Positions 35,597-44,063 of a stretch of DNA of 45,695 nt are shown piece by piece. Every line of letters starts with the position of its first letter. Position 1 is the stretch's first letter. This DNA comes from JADHUC01 sp964617665 (GTDB taxonomy: Bacteria; Planctomycetota; Planctomycetia; Pirellulales; Pirellulaceae): contig CAZUAH010000042.1 of the NCBI GenBank assembly GCA_964617665.1, positions 1 through 45,695 of the forward strand, in the 5' to 3' direction. The notes beneath the pieces are model-generated. The model saw only the letters and a program-made list of their open reading frames with translations, had not been told where the DNA came from and searched no databases. The position numbers and the translations under genes were made by a program.

Positions 35597-36172
35597 TCAA
35601 GCCTCCTGTGTCGGCGAATTCGCCGTCCCGGCGTTGTTACGGCGAGCTACCGTCTTCCCAACGGTGGCAAGCGGCGCTTCGATAAACAGCAAACCGTCCT
35701 CCACCTTGAGAGGATATTGCTTGAGTTCTTGCTTGGCCTGCGCCGGCGGCCCCTCTAAAGCAATGCCCTGCGGGTCAAACACGCCATTGTGACACGGGCA
35801 GAAGAAGCGGTTGTTGTGCGGTTCCCAGTGCACTTGGCATCCCAGGTGGGGGCAGACGCTGGAAAGGGCGATGAAATCCTCGGAGGTAGTACCCTCGCTC
35901 TGTCGGGCGACAACGGCCTTTTCCCCCGACGGCGCAACAAACGTCATCGATTCGCCCGGCTTCAGTTCGTCGACAACCGTCACAAAACACCAACCAACGG
36001 AATGACCGCCCGTGGGATACAGAAACCGGCCGGCCATCACGGCCAACCCGCCGTAGCCAGCTACCAACCCACCGGTCATAGCCATCGACGCAGTCTTGGA
36101 CAGAAAGCCTCGCCGATCGGGCCGGGGAGCGTCTTCTGGAGGAACTGCCGGTCGATCATCACTACTGCCCAC
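35597..36172 (-). CDS. Rieske iron-sulfur protein, Tat-exported
   Basis: 191 residues from the GTG at 36172, chosen for the purine-rich GGGGGAGAG just upstream; the frame is open to 36247. A twin-arginine signal anchor (DRRGFLSKTASMAMTGG) is followed by the Rieske domain with both cluster boxes: CPHLGC and CPCHNGVFD (2 Cys + 2 His in total). It works with the cytochrome b encoded next as the high-potential arm of a bc/b6f-type complex. It is the first gene of the arm that runs through HAO and nap, 112 bp from a perfect FNR box. The C-terminus overlaps the ribosome-binding site of cytochrome b. Confidence 0.93.
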   Translation of the reverse strand: MGSSDDRPAVPPEDAPRPDRRGFLSKTASMAMTGGLVAGYGGLAVMAGRFLYPTGGHSVGWCFVTVVDELKPGESMTFVAPSGEKAVVARQSEGTTSEDFIALSSVCPHLGCQVHWEPHNNRFFCPCHNGVFDPQGIALEGPPAQAKQELKQYPLKVEDGLLFIEAPLATVGKTVARRNNAGTANSPTQEA

Positions 36173-36512
36173 GGCATCTCTCCCCCAAATCAAAGTATTC
36201 GCGCACCAGAAAACGAAGAAAACGACATTAAGATCGTCTTCTATCACGGAATACTGGCATCATCTAGACAATGCAGGGAAAAATTGATCTAGATCAAGTG
36301 CAGTGTGATTTCGGCGAGGAGGGGCGGAGTATTGGCTTCGTGCCCGTCGGCACTCCGTCGCCGCATGAAGCCCTCGGGAGCATCGACGAATGCTCCAAAT
36401 CCCGAGCGCAGGCAGACAGCAGCAGGGTCGTTTCAAGCGTCGACCTGCGGGACAAACGACGCGGTATAGACTGGGAGAAGCAGCGCTAAGGAGGCTTGCT
36501 ACGCGCGCGGTA
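36173..36512. other. 340-bp upstream region of the Rieske-to-napH operon
   Basis: It contains the FNR palindrome at 36284-36297. The part from 36298 to 36512, next to the MOSC gene end, shows no gene, RNA or clear terminator. Confidence 0.6.
36284..36297. promoter_or_regulatory. FNR/CRP-family box, perfect palindrome TTGATCTAGATCAA
   Basis: An exact match to the FNR consensus TTGAT-N4-ATCAA, 112 bp before the Rieske start codon. It nearly duplicates the box at 26345. An FNR, DNR or NnrR-type regulator sensing oxygen or nitrogen oxides would be expected. Confidence 0.82.
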
Positions 36513-37343
36513 TCAGTCTACCAGTGTGATCTGATCGCCCCGCTTGATCGCACCGCCTTGCACCACCTGGGCGTAGACACCAACGTGCGCCTCGTTCTCT
36601 TTCGCTGCCGTGCGCAGAATCCCTCGATCGACAGGCAGGTCTCCTTGGGCCAACGTGGTCATCACGCAACGTGGGCAAGGACCAGTGATGCTAATGCGAA
36701 CTTGCTCGCCAATGGCGATCGTGCGACCAATCCAGGTATTCTCGGGGAAATCCGAGTCCCCTGGCGTCGACTCCACAACGATATTTGGCCGGAATCGGCG
36801 GACCTCAAATCGACCTTCAGGATGCGCTCTGCGAAGTGCACCAAGCGTGGACGTTGTCAGAAGATGAATCGCGGCGCCATCGAAGAACGCCCCCGATGGC
36901 AGCGATTCATTGGTCACTGTGTCGCGGTGATCGAGTCCCTCGATATCCGGCCAATACTCCTCCAAACTGGGCTGTTCGGGTGGCGATGTCTCCAGCGTCA
37001 CCGCTCGGCCAAGTGCTGCCGAGACGATCCGATTAACATCGTCCTGCCCGCTGGTCGCCATTGCGCCATCCGGCAGAGTGATTCGCACCGGCGGAGCATC
37101 CTGATCCACTCGCGGCGGATCGATGAAGGCAGCGCGGTAGTCGAAGAGTCCTGGCCATTTCCGCGGGTTCTTGGCGCTGACCAATTTGCCGTCAGACGTA
37201 TCGACAAGGGCGTACGCCCGATCCCCCAACACCCCGTGCTCCGTGACGTCCGTAGCGTTGAGTTCCTCTCCCATCATCGATTTGACAGGATATCTCCACA
37301 ACGACACCACCGAACCGACAGAGTTTTGCGTTTCATTCGACAT
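36513..37343 (-). CDS. MOSC-domain molybdenum-cofactor protein (YcbX/mARC-like)
   Basis: 276 residues. An N-terminal MOSC beta-barrel region begins VVSLWRYPVKSMMGEEL, and the C-terminal MOSC domain includes RFRPNIVVE and GPCPRCVMTT, with the Cys that coordinates molybdenum in mARC/YcbX enzymes. These reduce N-hydroxylated compounds or handle sulfurated Moco. It lacks the C-terminal ferredoxin domain of E. coli YcbX, so it needs an external electron donor. It lies beside the nap locus but beyond its promoter, in the same orientation, so it is a neighbour rather than part of the operon. Start ATG 37343. Confidence 0.9.
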   Translation of the reverse strand: MSNETQNSVGSVVSLWRYPVKSMMGEELNATDVTEHGVLGDRAYALVDTSDGKLVSAKNPRKWPGLFDYRAAFIDPPRVDQDAPPVRITLPDGAMATSGQDDVNRIVSAALGRAVTLETSPPEQPSLEEYWPDIEGLDHRDTVTNESLPSGAFFDGAAIHLLTTSTLGALRRAHPEGRFEVRRFRPNIVVESTPGDSDFPENTWIGRTIAIGEQVRISITGPCPRCVMTTLAQGDLPVDRGILRTAAKENEAHVGVYAQVVQGGAIKRGDQITLVD

Positions 37344-37554
37344 TACTCATTCTCCCCGCCAGAAAAGACACCTTGTGCAAACATCCAACGCTATCTGGAC
37401 GGCAGAATGTACCCCGTCATTCACACAGCGAACAGCCGGGGCTCTCGGCACGTGATCCGCAATCCGGAAGATCTTCAACAATCCACTGCCAGAAGATACA
37501 ATCGTCGGCATCCGAAAACGTGGGATTCGCTTGATCCTTTGGGAGGTAAATCGT

Positions 37555-38826
37555 ATGGGATGCCGCTTGAATGTGTCAGTCGGTCCGCTGCTCGGAGTGC
37601 TGTCGGCCATATTCGGCGGCAACGCATTGGCCGAGCAACCGAACGACTTCACGGTCTCGATCAACGAACGAATGCAGAGTAAGTGGGGATTCGAATATCC
37701 GGTCACGTACGTGTTTCACGCTTCGGACCTATCCCCACAAACGACTGTGCTACGTCGTGACGCTGACTCGGAGCCATGGAAATCACTGGATTGCCGGACA
37801 TCCGAGGACTTCTTCAACGGGGCGAAATGCGTTCGTTTCGCGCCGGCCGAAGGCAAAGCGTTTGTGTCAGTCGGATTCCAGAAAGCCAACAAGATCCATC
37901 TGAGGTTCGTGGATGCCGGCTCGGTGACCTTCGACGAAGTGGCGAAGTACTATGACGCGCGGAAAGCCACATTCACGTTGTCGAACGACAATTGGGGAAG
38001 AAAAGGCACGGCCAACGCGGGCGCCCCGTGGCGAGGAATGACCGACGATGCCTCGGACAAATATCAAGCTTCGGTTCATGCCTGCCGGGCGTTTCATTTT
38101 CCCGTGTCGGTGGCCATCAACAGCCAGATGTACGGTGGACAGGCCATTTGGGAACGAATGCAGGAGGAATTGGATCGCAGCGATCGCAGTTGGGAGCCCG
38201 TGGTCCATACTCGCCGCCACCCCTGCAGCGCAAAGACCTATCGCAGTGGCGGGTACACGAAAGAGATTGTTGGGTGTCGCGACGATATTCTAAAGAACCT
38301 CCACGGCATTCCCTACGGACAATACATCTTCGAGTTCATTCTTCCCTGCGCATACAAAGACGATGCAGTGCGGCACGCATCCGCGGGCGAATTCTTGTTT
38401 CTGCGAGATTGGAACCAGCGCGACAATCCAACAAGCACCGACTATGCGTCTTGGAACGCCGAACATCGTTACTACGGAATCGGTGGGCTCCAGACGAAAT
38501 CCTATGATGTCGTCATGGAAGCACGCCGGCCGAAAGGTAGATACTACGCCAAGGATGTGGCGGTTCTGAACCAAGCGTTCGACACGGTCTACGAGCGAGG
38601 TGGCATTTTCTACGCCATGTGGCACGCCGACCGGTACCAGAACAGCGTGCTGTACGATGGCCGGCCCGGCGTGGACGGTGTGGCTGGCTCGACGCTGATG
38701 CAGCACTTCGCCCACGTGGCCAACCGTCGCGACGTCTGGTACGTGGCCAACGGGTGGCTGTACTCGTACCGCTACGTTGCCGAGCACGCGAAAGTGAATC
38801 CTGTTGATAGTGAAGCTCCACCGTAG
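37555..38826 (+). CDS. Secreted protein with polysaccharide-deacetylase-like features, unrecognised family
   Basis: 423 residues from the ATG at 37555, with GGGAGGT 7 nt upstream. A signal peptide is visible (about 1-27, GGNALAEQ). An N-terminal beta domain (about 30-130) precedes a region starting ATFTLSNDNWGRKG, like the ATLTFDDG start of NodB-type deacetylases, with WEPVVHTRRHPCSAKTY resembling the zinc-site H-x-x-x-H strand and IFYAMWHADRY near the end. The match is by pattern only; the conserved DD pair is not clear (SNDNW). It may act on an extracellular glycan. It stands alone between the MOSC gene and the large HzsA-like gene. Confidence 0.6.
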   Translation: MGCRLNVSVGPLLGVLSAIFGGNALAEQPNDFTVSINERMQSKWGFEYPVTYVFHASDLSPQTTVLRRDADSEPWKSLDCRTSEDFFNGAKCVRFAPAEGKAFVSVGFQKANKIHLRFVDAGSVTFDEVAKYYDARKATFTLSNDNWGRKGTANAGAPWRGMTDDASDKYQASVHACRAFHFPVSVAINSQMYGGQAIWERMQEELDRSDRSWEPVVHTRRHPCSAKTYRSGGYTKEIVGCRDDILKNLHGIPYGQYIFEFILPCAYKDDAVRHASAGEFLFLRDWNQRDNPTSTDYASWNAEHRYYGIGGLQTKSYDVVMEARRPKGRYYAKDVAVLNQAFDTVYERGGIFYAMWHADRYQNSVLYDGRPGVDGVAGSTLMQHFAHVANRRDVWYVANGWLYSYRYVAEHAKVNPVDSEAPP

Positions 38827-38924
38827 CCAACTCGGATCATAGTCGACGCACCTTCTTGCGTCTCGGCGTTCGCCGTCTTAGACTTGGCGCGACAGCTCGA
38901 TAGACTTCAACACATGACCGGGGC

Positions 38925-41900
38925 ATGACACGCACTTTCCTCTTGGCGTGGCTGATACTGACCACTACTGCGGTCGCCGTACGAAACGGCCCCGCTGGTG
39001 ATCTTCCCACGAATCCTTACGACCAGCAGGTCTCGCAGAAGCTGGTTAACCTTCGCTCCACTTCGTCAACAGTTCGAGCCGGAGCGGCCGAGTCGCTTGG
39101 TTTTCTCCGCGCGTATGCGGCGGAAGATGCCCTGATTGAACAACTCGATGACCCTTCGCCCGAAGTGCGACGCGAGGTGGCGATGGCCTTGGCTTGGTGC
39201 GGCAGCCGGAAAGCGATCGGCCCGTTGCTCGAAGCACTGGACGATAGAGACTGGGCTACGCGACAGGCCGCACACGTGTCGTTGACCAACTTGACCGGAA
39301 TGGAATCCCCTTTCGATTCGCTCGCGTCACGAGACCAGCGGAGCGCCCAGGCCAACGTATGGCGGGAATGGTGGAACGCGGTGCCGCCCGATCGGCCGCC
39401 GAATGACGTTCTGGCGCTCTTGAAGCGGCCGGAGAACTTGGCTCGAGACCGGCCCGTATTCGCCTCGTCCACATATTTGGGTCCGCCCGACCTGCTGACA
39501 GACGGCCAAATCGGCCCAAAATACTGGCAAACCAAGAACGTCGATTACCCGCAGTGGTGTACCATCGACTTGGGCCACCCGACAGAGATTACCCGTGTTG
39601 TCGTACATCAGTACGGGCCGACGCTGGTGATGACCAAATACGAACTGGCGACTAGTTCCGACAATCGCCAGTTCGAGGTGGTACGGCACAAACAGGAGAC
39701 GACACCCGTCGAGTTGACGATCGACTTTCCGCCACGTGTCGCGCGGTACATTCGCATTACCAGCCTCGGAGGTCGGCTCAAGGAATACCCAACGACGTTC
39801 TTCGAGATCGAAGTCTATGACAGGGGGGAAACCGATCAGCCAAGCACGGACGCCGTCTCATTCGAATGGCGAGTCGAACGAGGCCTCCGAGCGTTGGGCG
39901 CGCTGGGGGGAGACGGGGCAAGCGAGGCGATTCTGAAGTGCTTGGGAACGGAACCGCCAACCGCCGCGAATTGGCGACCGGCCGTTCGAGCCGGAATCCG
40001 AGCCCTGGGACGATTGCGCGACCCGGCTGGGTTCGATGCGTTGATCGACTTGCTCGACAATACCATGTGGGCACGCTGCGCCGCCGACGCGTTGGGCGAT
40101 TTCGGAGATCCTGCGGCCGTGCCAGCGCTGCTGGCGGCTTATCCGCGTTACGCCAAACAGTTCGACGGCAAGTATCCTCCACACGTCCCGCAAGACGACA
40201 ATTGGGCCGCTCCTCCCTCGGACACCGGCGAGGACCGGATGCTGGAAACGCCTTACGCGATCTCCTATGCGCTTTGCCGGCTGCCGCTGGACCGTGAGGA
40301 AGATCGGCACACACTGCGGGGTCTGGCACCTTTGGTGATGGCCAATCTGCCACGCGACCACGATCGTTTCATGCTGTACGAATTGGCTGTACCCGGCCGG
40401 CTGACGCGACATTTGATGGAGCACACGGGCCTGCGACAGGAGGCATGCGAACATGCATTTGAACGACTCGGTCAACCACGGCGCGTCGCAAAACCGGCCG
40501 ACGCCCCCAAATGGCCCAAACCGCCCACTACGGCCGGGATCACGTCCGAACAACGCGAGGCAATCTGCATCTCCACTTGGCTGCACGTCTTGTGTACAGA
40601 AAAAGAAGATCTCCCGAGGCTCGTGGCCTTGTTGGAACACGAGGATGGCTGGGTACGAATCAACGCTGCCAAGACGTTGGCCTTGCTGGGCGATCACCGG
40701 GCTGTCGAACCCATCGCCCAGTTGTTGTCGAAGGCCAAGGCCGAAGCCGACTACGGCTACTGCGGCACTTTCAAATTCGACGAATACAACGATATCGCGC
40801 CGCGTTGGCGCGAGGCCTCTGTGCGGGCGTTGGGGCTGCTTGCCGCCCATGAGCATACTGACTTGCTGGTGCGCATTCTGAATGACGGTCGTTCCACATT
40901 GGGAGTCCGTTACGCAGCGGCCCAGGCATTGGCCGGCCTTTTGGCCCATGGCGAGAACCAACAAGCTGAGGCCGCGCTGAGGAAAGCCGCGGCCGACCAT
41001 CCTTTCGAGAGTATTCGACATCTTGCCCGCGATACGTTCCGAATTCGCCAAATCCCCCTACTGCAGATACCACGACTTCGAGAAGCAGGATGGGAGGCAT
41101 CCTCGCAAGCCAGTTCCGACGCCAAACATGGTGAACTGCAGGCGATTGTCTTCATCAAAGGCGACAATACCATGCCTAACGACGTGGGGACCGTCGAATT
41201 GGCCGACCGTTGGCGTCGAACCTACGTTTACACTGATCCAGGGCCTGTCTATCGACCTGGGCGCAATCTATTCGTGTTGCGGCCACCAAGCCCCGACGGG
41301 CGAGTCACACCACTGACCCAGTTCACCGACGGCTATGTGGCGGACTGCGAGCTGTCCTGGGACGGCACGCAAGTGATCTTCAGCCGTCGCGGCCAGGACG
41401 ATCCCTGGTGGCACGTCTGGCGCATTCGCATCGACGGTACGGAACTCGAACAAGTGACCGACGGACCGTATCACGACGTTGGACCGGCCTATCTACCTGA
41501 CGGGCGGATCGTCTTCTCTTCCACGCGCAGCGGCATCCGCGACGAGTATCACGGCTACCAATGTAACGCTCTGTACGTAATGAACTCCGATGGCAGCGAC
41601 ATGGAACGGATCGCCACCAATGCCGGTCGAGACAACGAACCGGCGGTGCTGGCCGACGGGCGGATCGCCTTCTGTCGCCTGGAGATGTTCTACGCTCGTA
41701 TCAAAACCGAACTGACCCTGCATGCCGTCCACGCCGACGGTAGCCAAGACGTAGTTCTATACGGTCCGGAACGACGATCGTTCTGGCACCACCTGGACTA
41801 CGGACCGCGTTCGCGAATCGGGCGAGTCGAGAATCCTCTCACATTCGGCGTGCTGCGCATGACGCAGCCGCAAGCGATGCCCGACGGTCGGCAGATCGTC

Positions 41901-42725
41901 GTGGCGACTCAGGCCGGTTTGGCATTGGTGGGCCCGTTGCGAGATCGGGAAACGATCATCACGCCGGTGAACGAGACCACGGCCTACACCACGCCGTTCC
42001 CTTTGCCCGATGGCCGTGTGCTCTGCGCCGCGACGCCAAAGGAATTCGACCACGACAAGATCGACCTCGGGCTATACCTGTTGGATCCGGCGACGCAATC
42101 GGTCCAACTGCTCTACAACGATCCGGCAGCGGCCGACTTTGAACCACGCCCCGTGTTGGCTCGTCCGGCACCAAGTCAACAGGCAACGGTGATCGATCCG
42201 GATGCATACAGCGGACGGTTCGTTTGCGCGTCGGTCTTCACGACCCAAGAGAAGGAGGCAGCCGAACGAGGCCGGCTGGTACGACTGATTGAAGGGATGC
42301 CCGCCGTGGGCCGGCACAGCACGCACACGAACCTGTGGCCCATCTGGAAGAACCACCACGGGCTGTTTGCTCGGGTGCTGGGGACAGTGCCGTTAGCCGC
42401 CGATGGCTCGTTCTGTGTCGAGGTGCCGGCCGATCGGCTGATGCATTTCCAAGTGCTGGACAGCGACCGCCGCGTCGTCGGAAACCAACTGACATGGATC
42501 TACCCTCGTGCTGGCGAGACTCGATCATGCGTCGGCTGTCACGAAAACCCGCACACCGCCCCAATCGCGACGCGGCCTCAGGCTTTGGCCCGACGTCCCA
42601 TCGAGTTCCTGCCCAACGGCGACGAGTTCACCTACCGCGCCAAGGCCTGGATGAAAGGCTACCTGCCGCCGGAAGTCGAAGAGCGAATGCGCACCGTCCG
42701 GGCAGTGAATCTGATGGGAAGGTAG
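38925..42725 (+). CDS. Large secreted HEAT-repeat/discoidin/HzsA-like monoheme protein
   Basis: 1266 residues. After a signal peptide (MTRTFLLAWLILTTTAVAV) come HEAT/PBS-lyase-like repeats (about 45-130: VRAGAAESLGFLRAYAAEDAL, EVRREVAMALAWCG), an F5/8 type C (discoidin) domain (about 180-305: DLLTDGQIGPKYWQ, WCTIDLGHPTEITRVVVHQY), more HEAT repeats (about 320-700), then a TolB/PD40 propeller (about 780-1130: DCELSWDGTQVIFSRRGQ, YLPDGRIVFSSTRSG) and the HzsA-like end DGSFCVEVPADRLMHFQVLD ... AGETRSCVGCHENP with one c-heme (about residue 1202). Domain calls are from motif reading. The long multi-domain build suggests an envelope scaffold that binds carbohydrate and carries a redox site; no substrate can be named. 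Confidence 0.82.
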   Translation: MTRTFLLAWLILTTTAVAVRNGPAGDLPTNPYDQQVSQKLVNLRSTSSTVRAGAAESLGFLRAYAAEDALIEQLDDPSPEVRREVAMALAWCGSRKAIGPLLEALDDRDWATRQAAHVSLTNLTGMESPFDSLASRDQRSAQANVWREWWNAVPPDRPPNDVLALLKRPENLARDRPVFASSTYLGPPDLLTDGQIGPKYWQTKNVDYPQWCTIDLGHPTEITRVVVHQYGPTLVMTKYELATSSDNRQFEVVRHKQETTPVELTIDFPPRVARYIRITSLGGRLKEYPTTFFEIEVYDRGETDQPSTDAVSFEWRVERGLRALGALGGDGASEAILKCLGTEPPTAANWRPAVRAGIRALGRLRDPAGFDALIDLLDNTMWARCAADALGDFGDPAAVPALLAAYPRYAKQFDGKYPPHVPQDDNWAAPPSDTGEDRMLETPYAISYALCRLPLDREEDRHTLRGLAPLVMANLPRDHDRFMLYELAVPGRLTRHLMEHTGLRQEACEHAFERLGQPRRVAKPADAPKWPKPPTTAGITSEQREAICISTWLHVLCTEKEDLPRLVALLEHEDGWVRINAAKTLALLGDHRAVEPIAQLLSKAKAEADYGYCGTFKFDEYNDIAPRWREASVRALGLLAAHEHTDLLVRILNDGRSTLGVRYAAAQALAGLLAHGENQQAEAALRKAAADHPFESIRHLARDTFRIRQIPLLQIPRLREAGWEASSQASSDAKHGELQAIVFIKGDNTMPNDVGTVELADRWRRTYVYTDPGPVYRPGRNLFVLRPPSPDGRVTPLTQFTDGYVADCELSWDGTQVIFSRRGQDDPWWHVWRIRIDGTELEQVTDGPYHDVGPAYLPDGRIVFSSTRSGIRDEYHGYQCNALYVMNSDGSDMERIATNAGRDNEPAVLADGRIAFCRLEMFYARIKTELTLHAVHADGSQDVVLYGPERRSFWHHLDYGPRSRIGRVENPLTFGVLRMTQPQAMPDGRQIVVATQAGLALVGPLRDRETIITPVNETTAYTTPFPLPDGRVLCAATPKEFDHDKIDLGLYLLDPATQSVQLLYNDPAAADFEPRPVLARPAPSQQATVIDPDAYSGRFVCASVFTTQEKEAAERGRLVRLIEGMPAVGRHSTHTNLWPIWKNHHGLFARVLGTVPLAADGSFCVEVPADRLMHFQVLDSDRRVVGNQLTWIYPRAGETRSCVGCHENPHTAPIATRPQALARRPIEFLPNGDEFTYRAKAWMKGYLPPEVEERMRTVRAVNLMGR

Positions 42726-42737
42726 AAACGTCGCACA

Positions 42738-44033
42738 TCACCTATCGAGCACCGCCAAGTGGCTGTCGGTGCATGCGCCAACCCATTCATTCAGCGTCTT
42801 TCTGACCTCTTCGTCCTGCTCCGCATCCAGCAAACTGAGAATCTTCGCTTCCAGCGATCGCTGATTGCCGAATGCTGCGGCTTCGATTCTCTCGCAGATC
42901 TCTCGACTGCACTGGACTTGATTGGATCGTGCGAAGACCTCGCCGTTCAAAAGAGGCAACGGCGTATCCGTGCCGCCCATGAACAAGGGAAACGACAGTC
43001 CTCGAGCTGGCAACGAGATCCAAGCGCACGTCAACATGTCCGGCCGCGTTCGGTCGATCTCGACCGACATCCCGGCAATCGACGTGCCGAAGCACATCGA
43101 CGGATCTCGCGACACGTTGTGAAACGTGGCGAAGTCGATCGGCTGATCCGCTTGTTCCAGGCTCTGGCAAGCGTTCGAGGACCGCCGCGCGCTGAAGTAC
43201 ACCTTCTTGGTGTGGTATGCGTGTTCGGCCTGGTCCGAGTTGTGGCTCACCTCCAACCGATTGCCGTCAGAATCGACGAACAACCAGTGCGTGCCGGTCT
43301 TTCCTCCGCCAGCGTAGTACCCTTTGGACACGAACTCCTCGATGATCCGCAATGCGTCTTTGCATGTGGCCGCTCTTTCGGCGATGTGGCGCAGCAGGAA
43401 TGTGTTCATCAAACCACGGTACTTTGGCCGACCGGCCGGCAGTCCGCCCATGTCGGCCGAACCCGCCAAACCTTTGTCGTTGACCATCATCATGCAGGCC
43501 ACCACGCTCGCGTCGCTGACCGCGATGAACTTGTTCACTCCTTCGATCGCGCTGTCCAGAATGAACACGCACTGGCTCTTGGGTGCATTGTCACGGTTCT
43601 TGTGAAAGAAGATGCGTCGATCAACTGTGAATTCGGGAGATACCGCGTAGGAAGTACATTCGTCGTGAAGGTACAACCCGCGATACACGTTGGCCACAAA
43701 GGAGACATACAGACGATCGTCGACCTCGGCCGCCCGGGCGATCGCGCGAGCTTCCGTCAACCAGTGAGGAGCAAACCGCTGCACCAATTCGACGAACCGT
43801 TCGGCCCGTGCTATCAGCACATCGTTCGAGATGCCTTTGTTCTTCGCGGGCGTCAAAAAGTATTTCTTCATGTCCTCCCGGATTGCCGTGCGATTGATCT
43901 TGCCCCATAGCGTGCCGATGTGCTCGGGCGTTCCCGCCAATGCAACGGTCTCGATCCGCCGTTCGGCTCCGACGGCGCTGATGTGAGACAAGGCCACGAT
44001 CGAGAGCGCAGTGACGATGATAGTACGACCCAT
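42738..44033 (-). CDS. Secreted C45-type Ntn hydrolase (acyl-CoA:6-APA acyltransferase-like)
   Basis: 431 residues from the ATG at 44033, which has GGGAGG 6 nt upstream and starts a signal peptide (MGRTIIVTALSIVALSHISA). The core shows the C45/choloylglycine-hydrolase-like fold: RLYVSFVANVYRG, then DECTSYAVSPE with the Cys that would be the N-terminal nucleophile after processing, FHKNRDN, and later GLMNTFLLRHIAERA and THWLFVDSDGNRLEVSH. Members cleave amide bonds of acyl-amino compounds or peptides. The family usually cuts just before that Cys; here it lies about 120 residues in, with a long pro-region. It ends 4 bp from the convergent HzsA-like gene's 3' region. Confidence 0.8.
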   Translation of the reverse strand: MGRTIIVTALSIVALSHISAVGAERRIETVALAGTPEHIGTLWGKINRTAIREDMKKYFLTPAKNKGISNDVLIARAERFVELVQRFAPHWLTEARAIARAAEVDDRLYVSFVANVYRGLYLHDECTSYAVSPEFTVDRRIFFHKNRDNAPKSQCVFILDSAIEGVNKFIAVSDASVVACMMMVNDKGLAGSADMGGLPAGRPKYRGLMNTFLLRHIAERAATCKDALRIIEEFVSKGYYAGGGKTGTHWLFVDSDGNRLEVSHNSDQAEHAYHTKKVYFSARRSSNACQSLEQADQPIDFATFHNVSRDPSMCFGTSIAGMSVEIDRTRPDMLTCAWISLPARGLSFPLFMGGTDTPLPLLNGEVFARSNQVQCSREICERIEAAAFGNQRSLEAKILSLLDAEQDEEVRKTLNEWVGACTDSHLAVLDR

Positions 44034-44063
44034 GATGACCCTCCCAACGGCTTCGTCCACAGA

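Noticed and set aside
36390..37682. 430-codon plus-strand frame
   Set aside because: Antisense to the MOSC gene and runs into the start of the deacetylase-like gene; composition is basic and shadow-like.
42759..43910. 383-codon plus-strand frame
   Set aside because: Antisense to the C45 hydrolase gene, which has a clear signal peptide and Cys motif.
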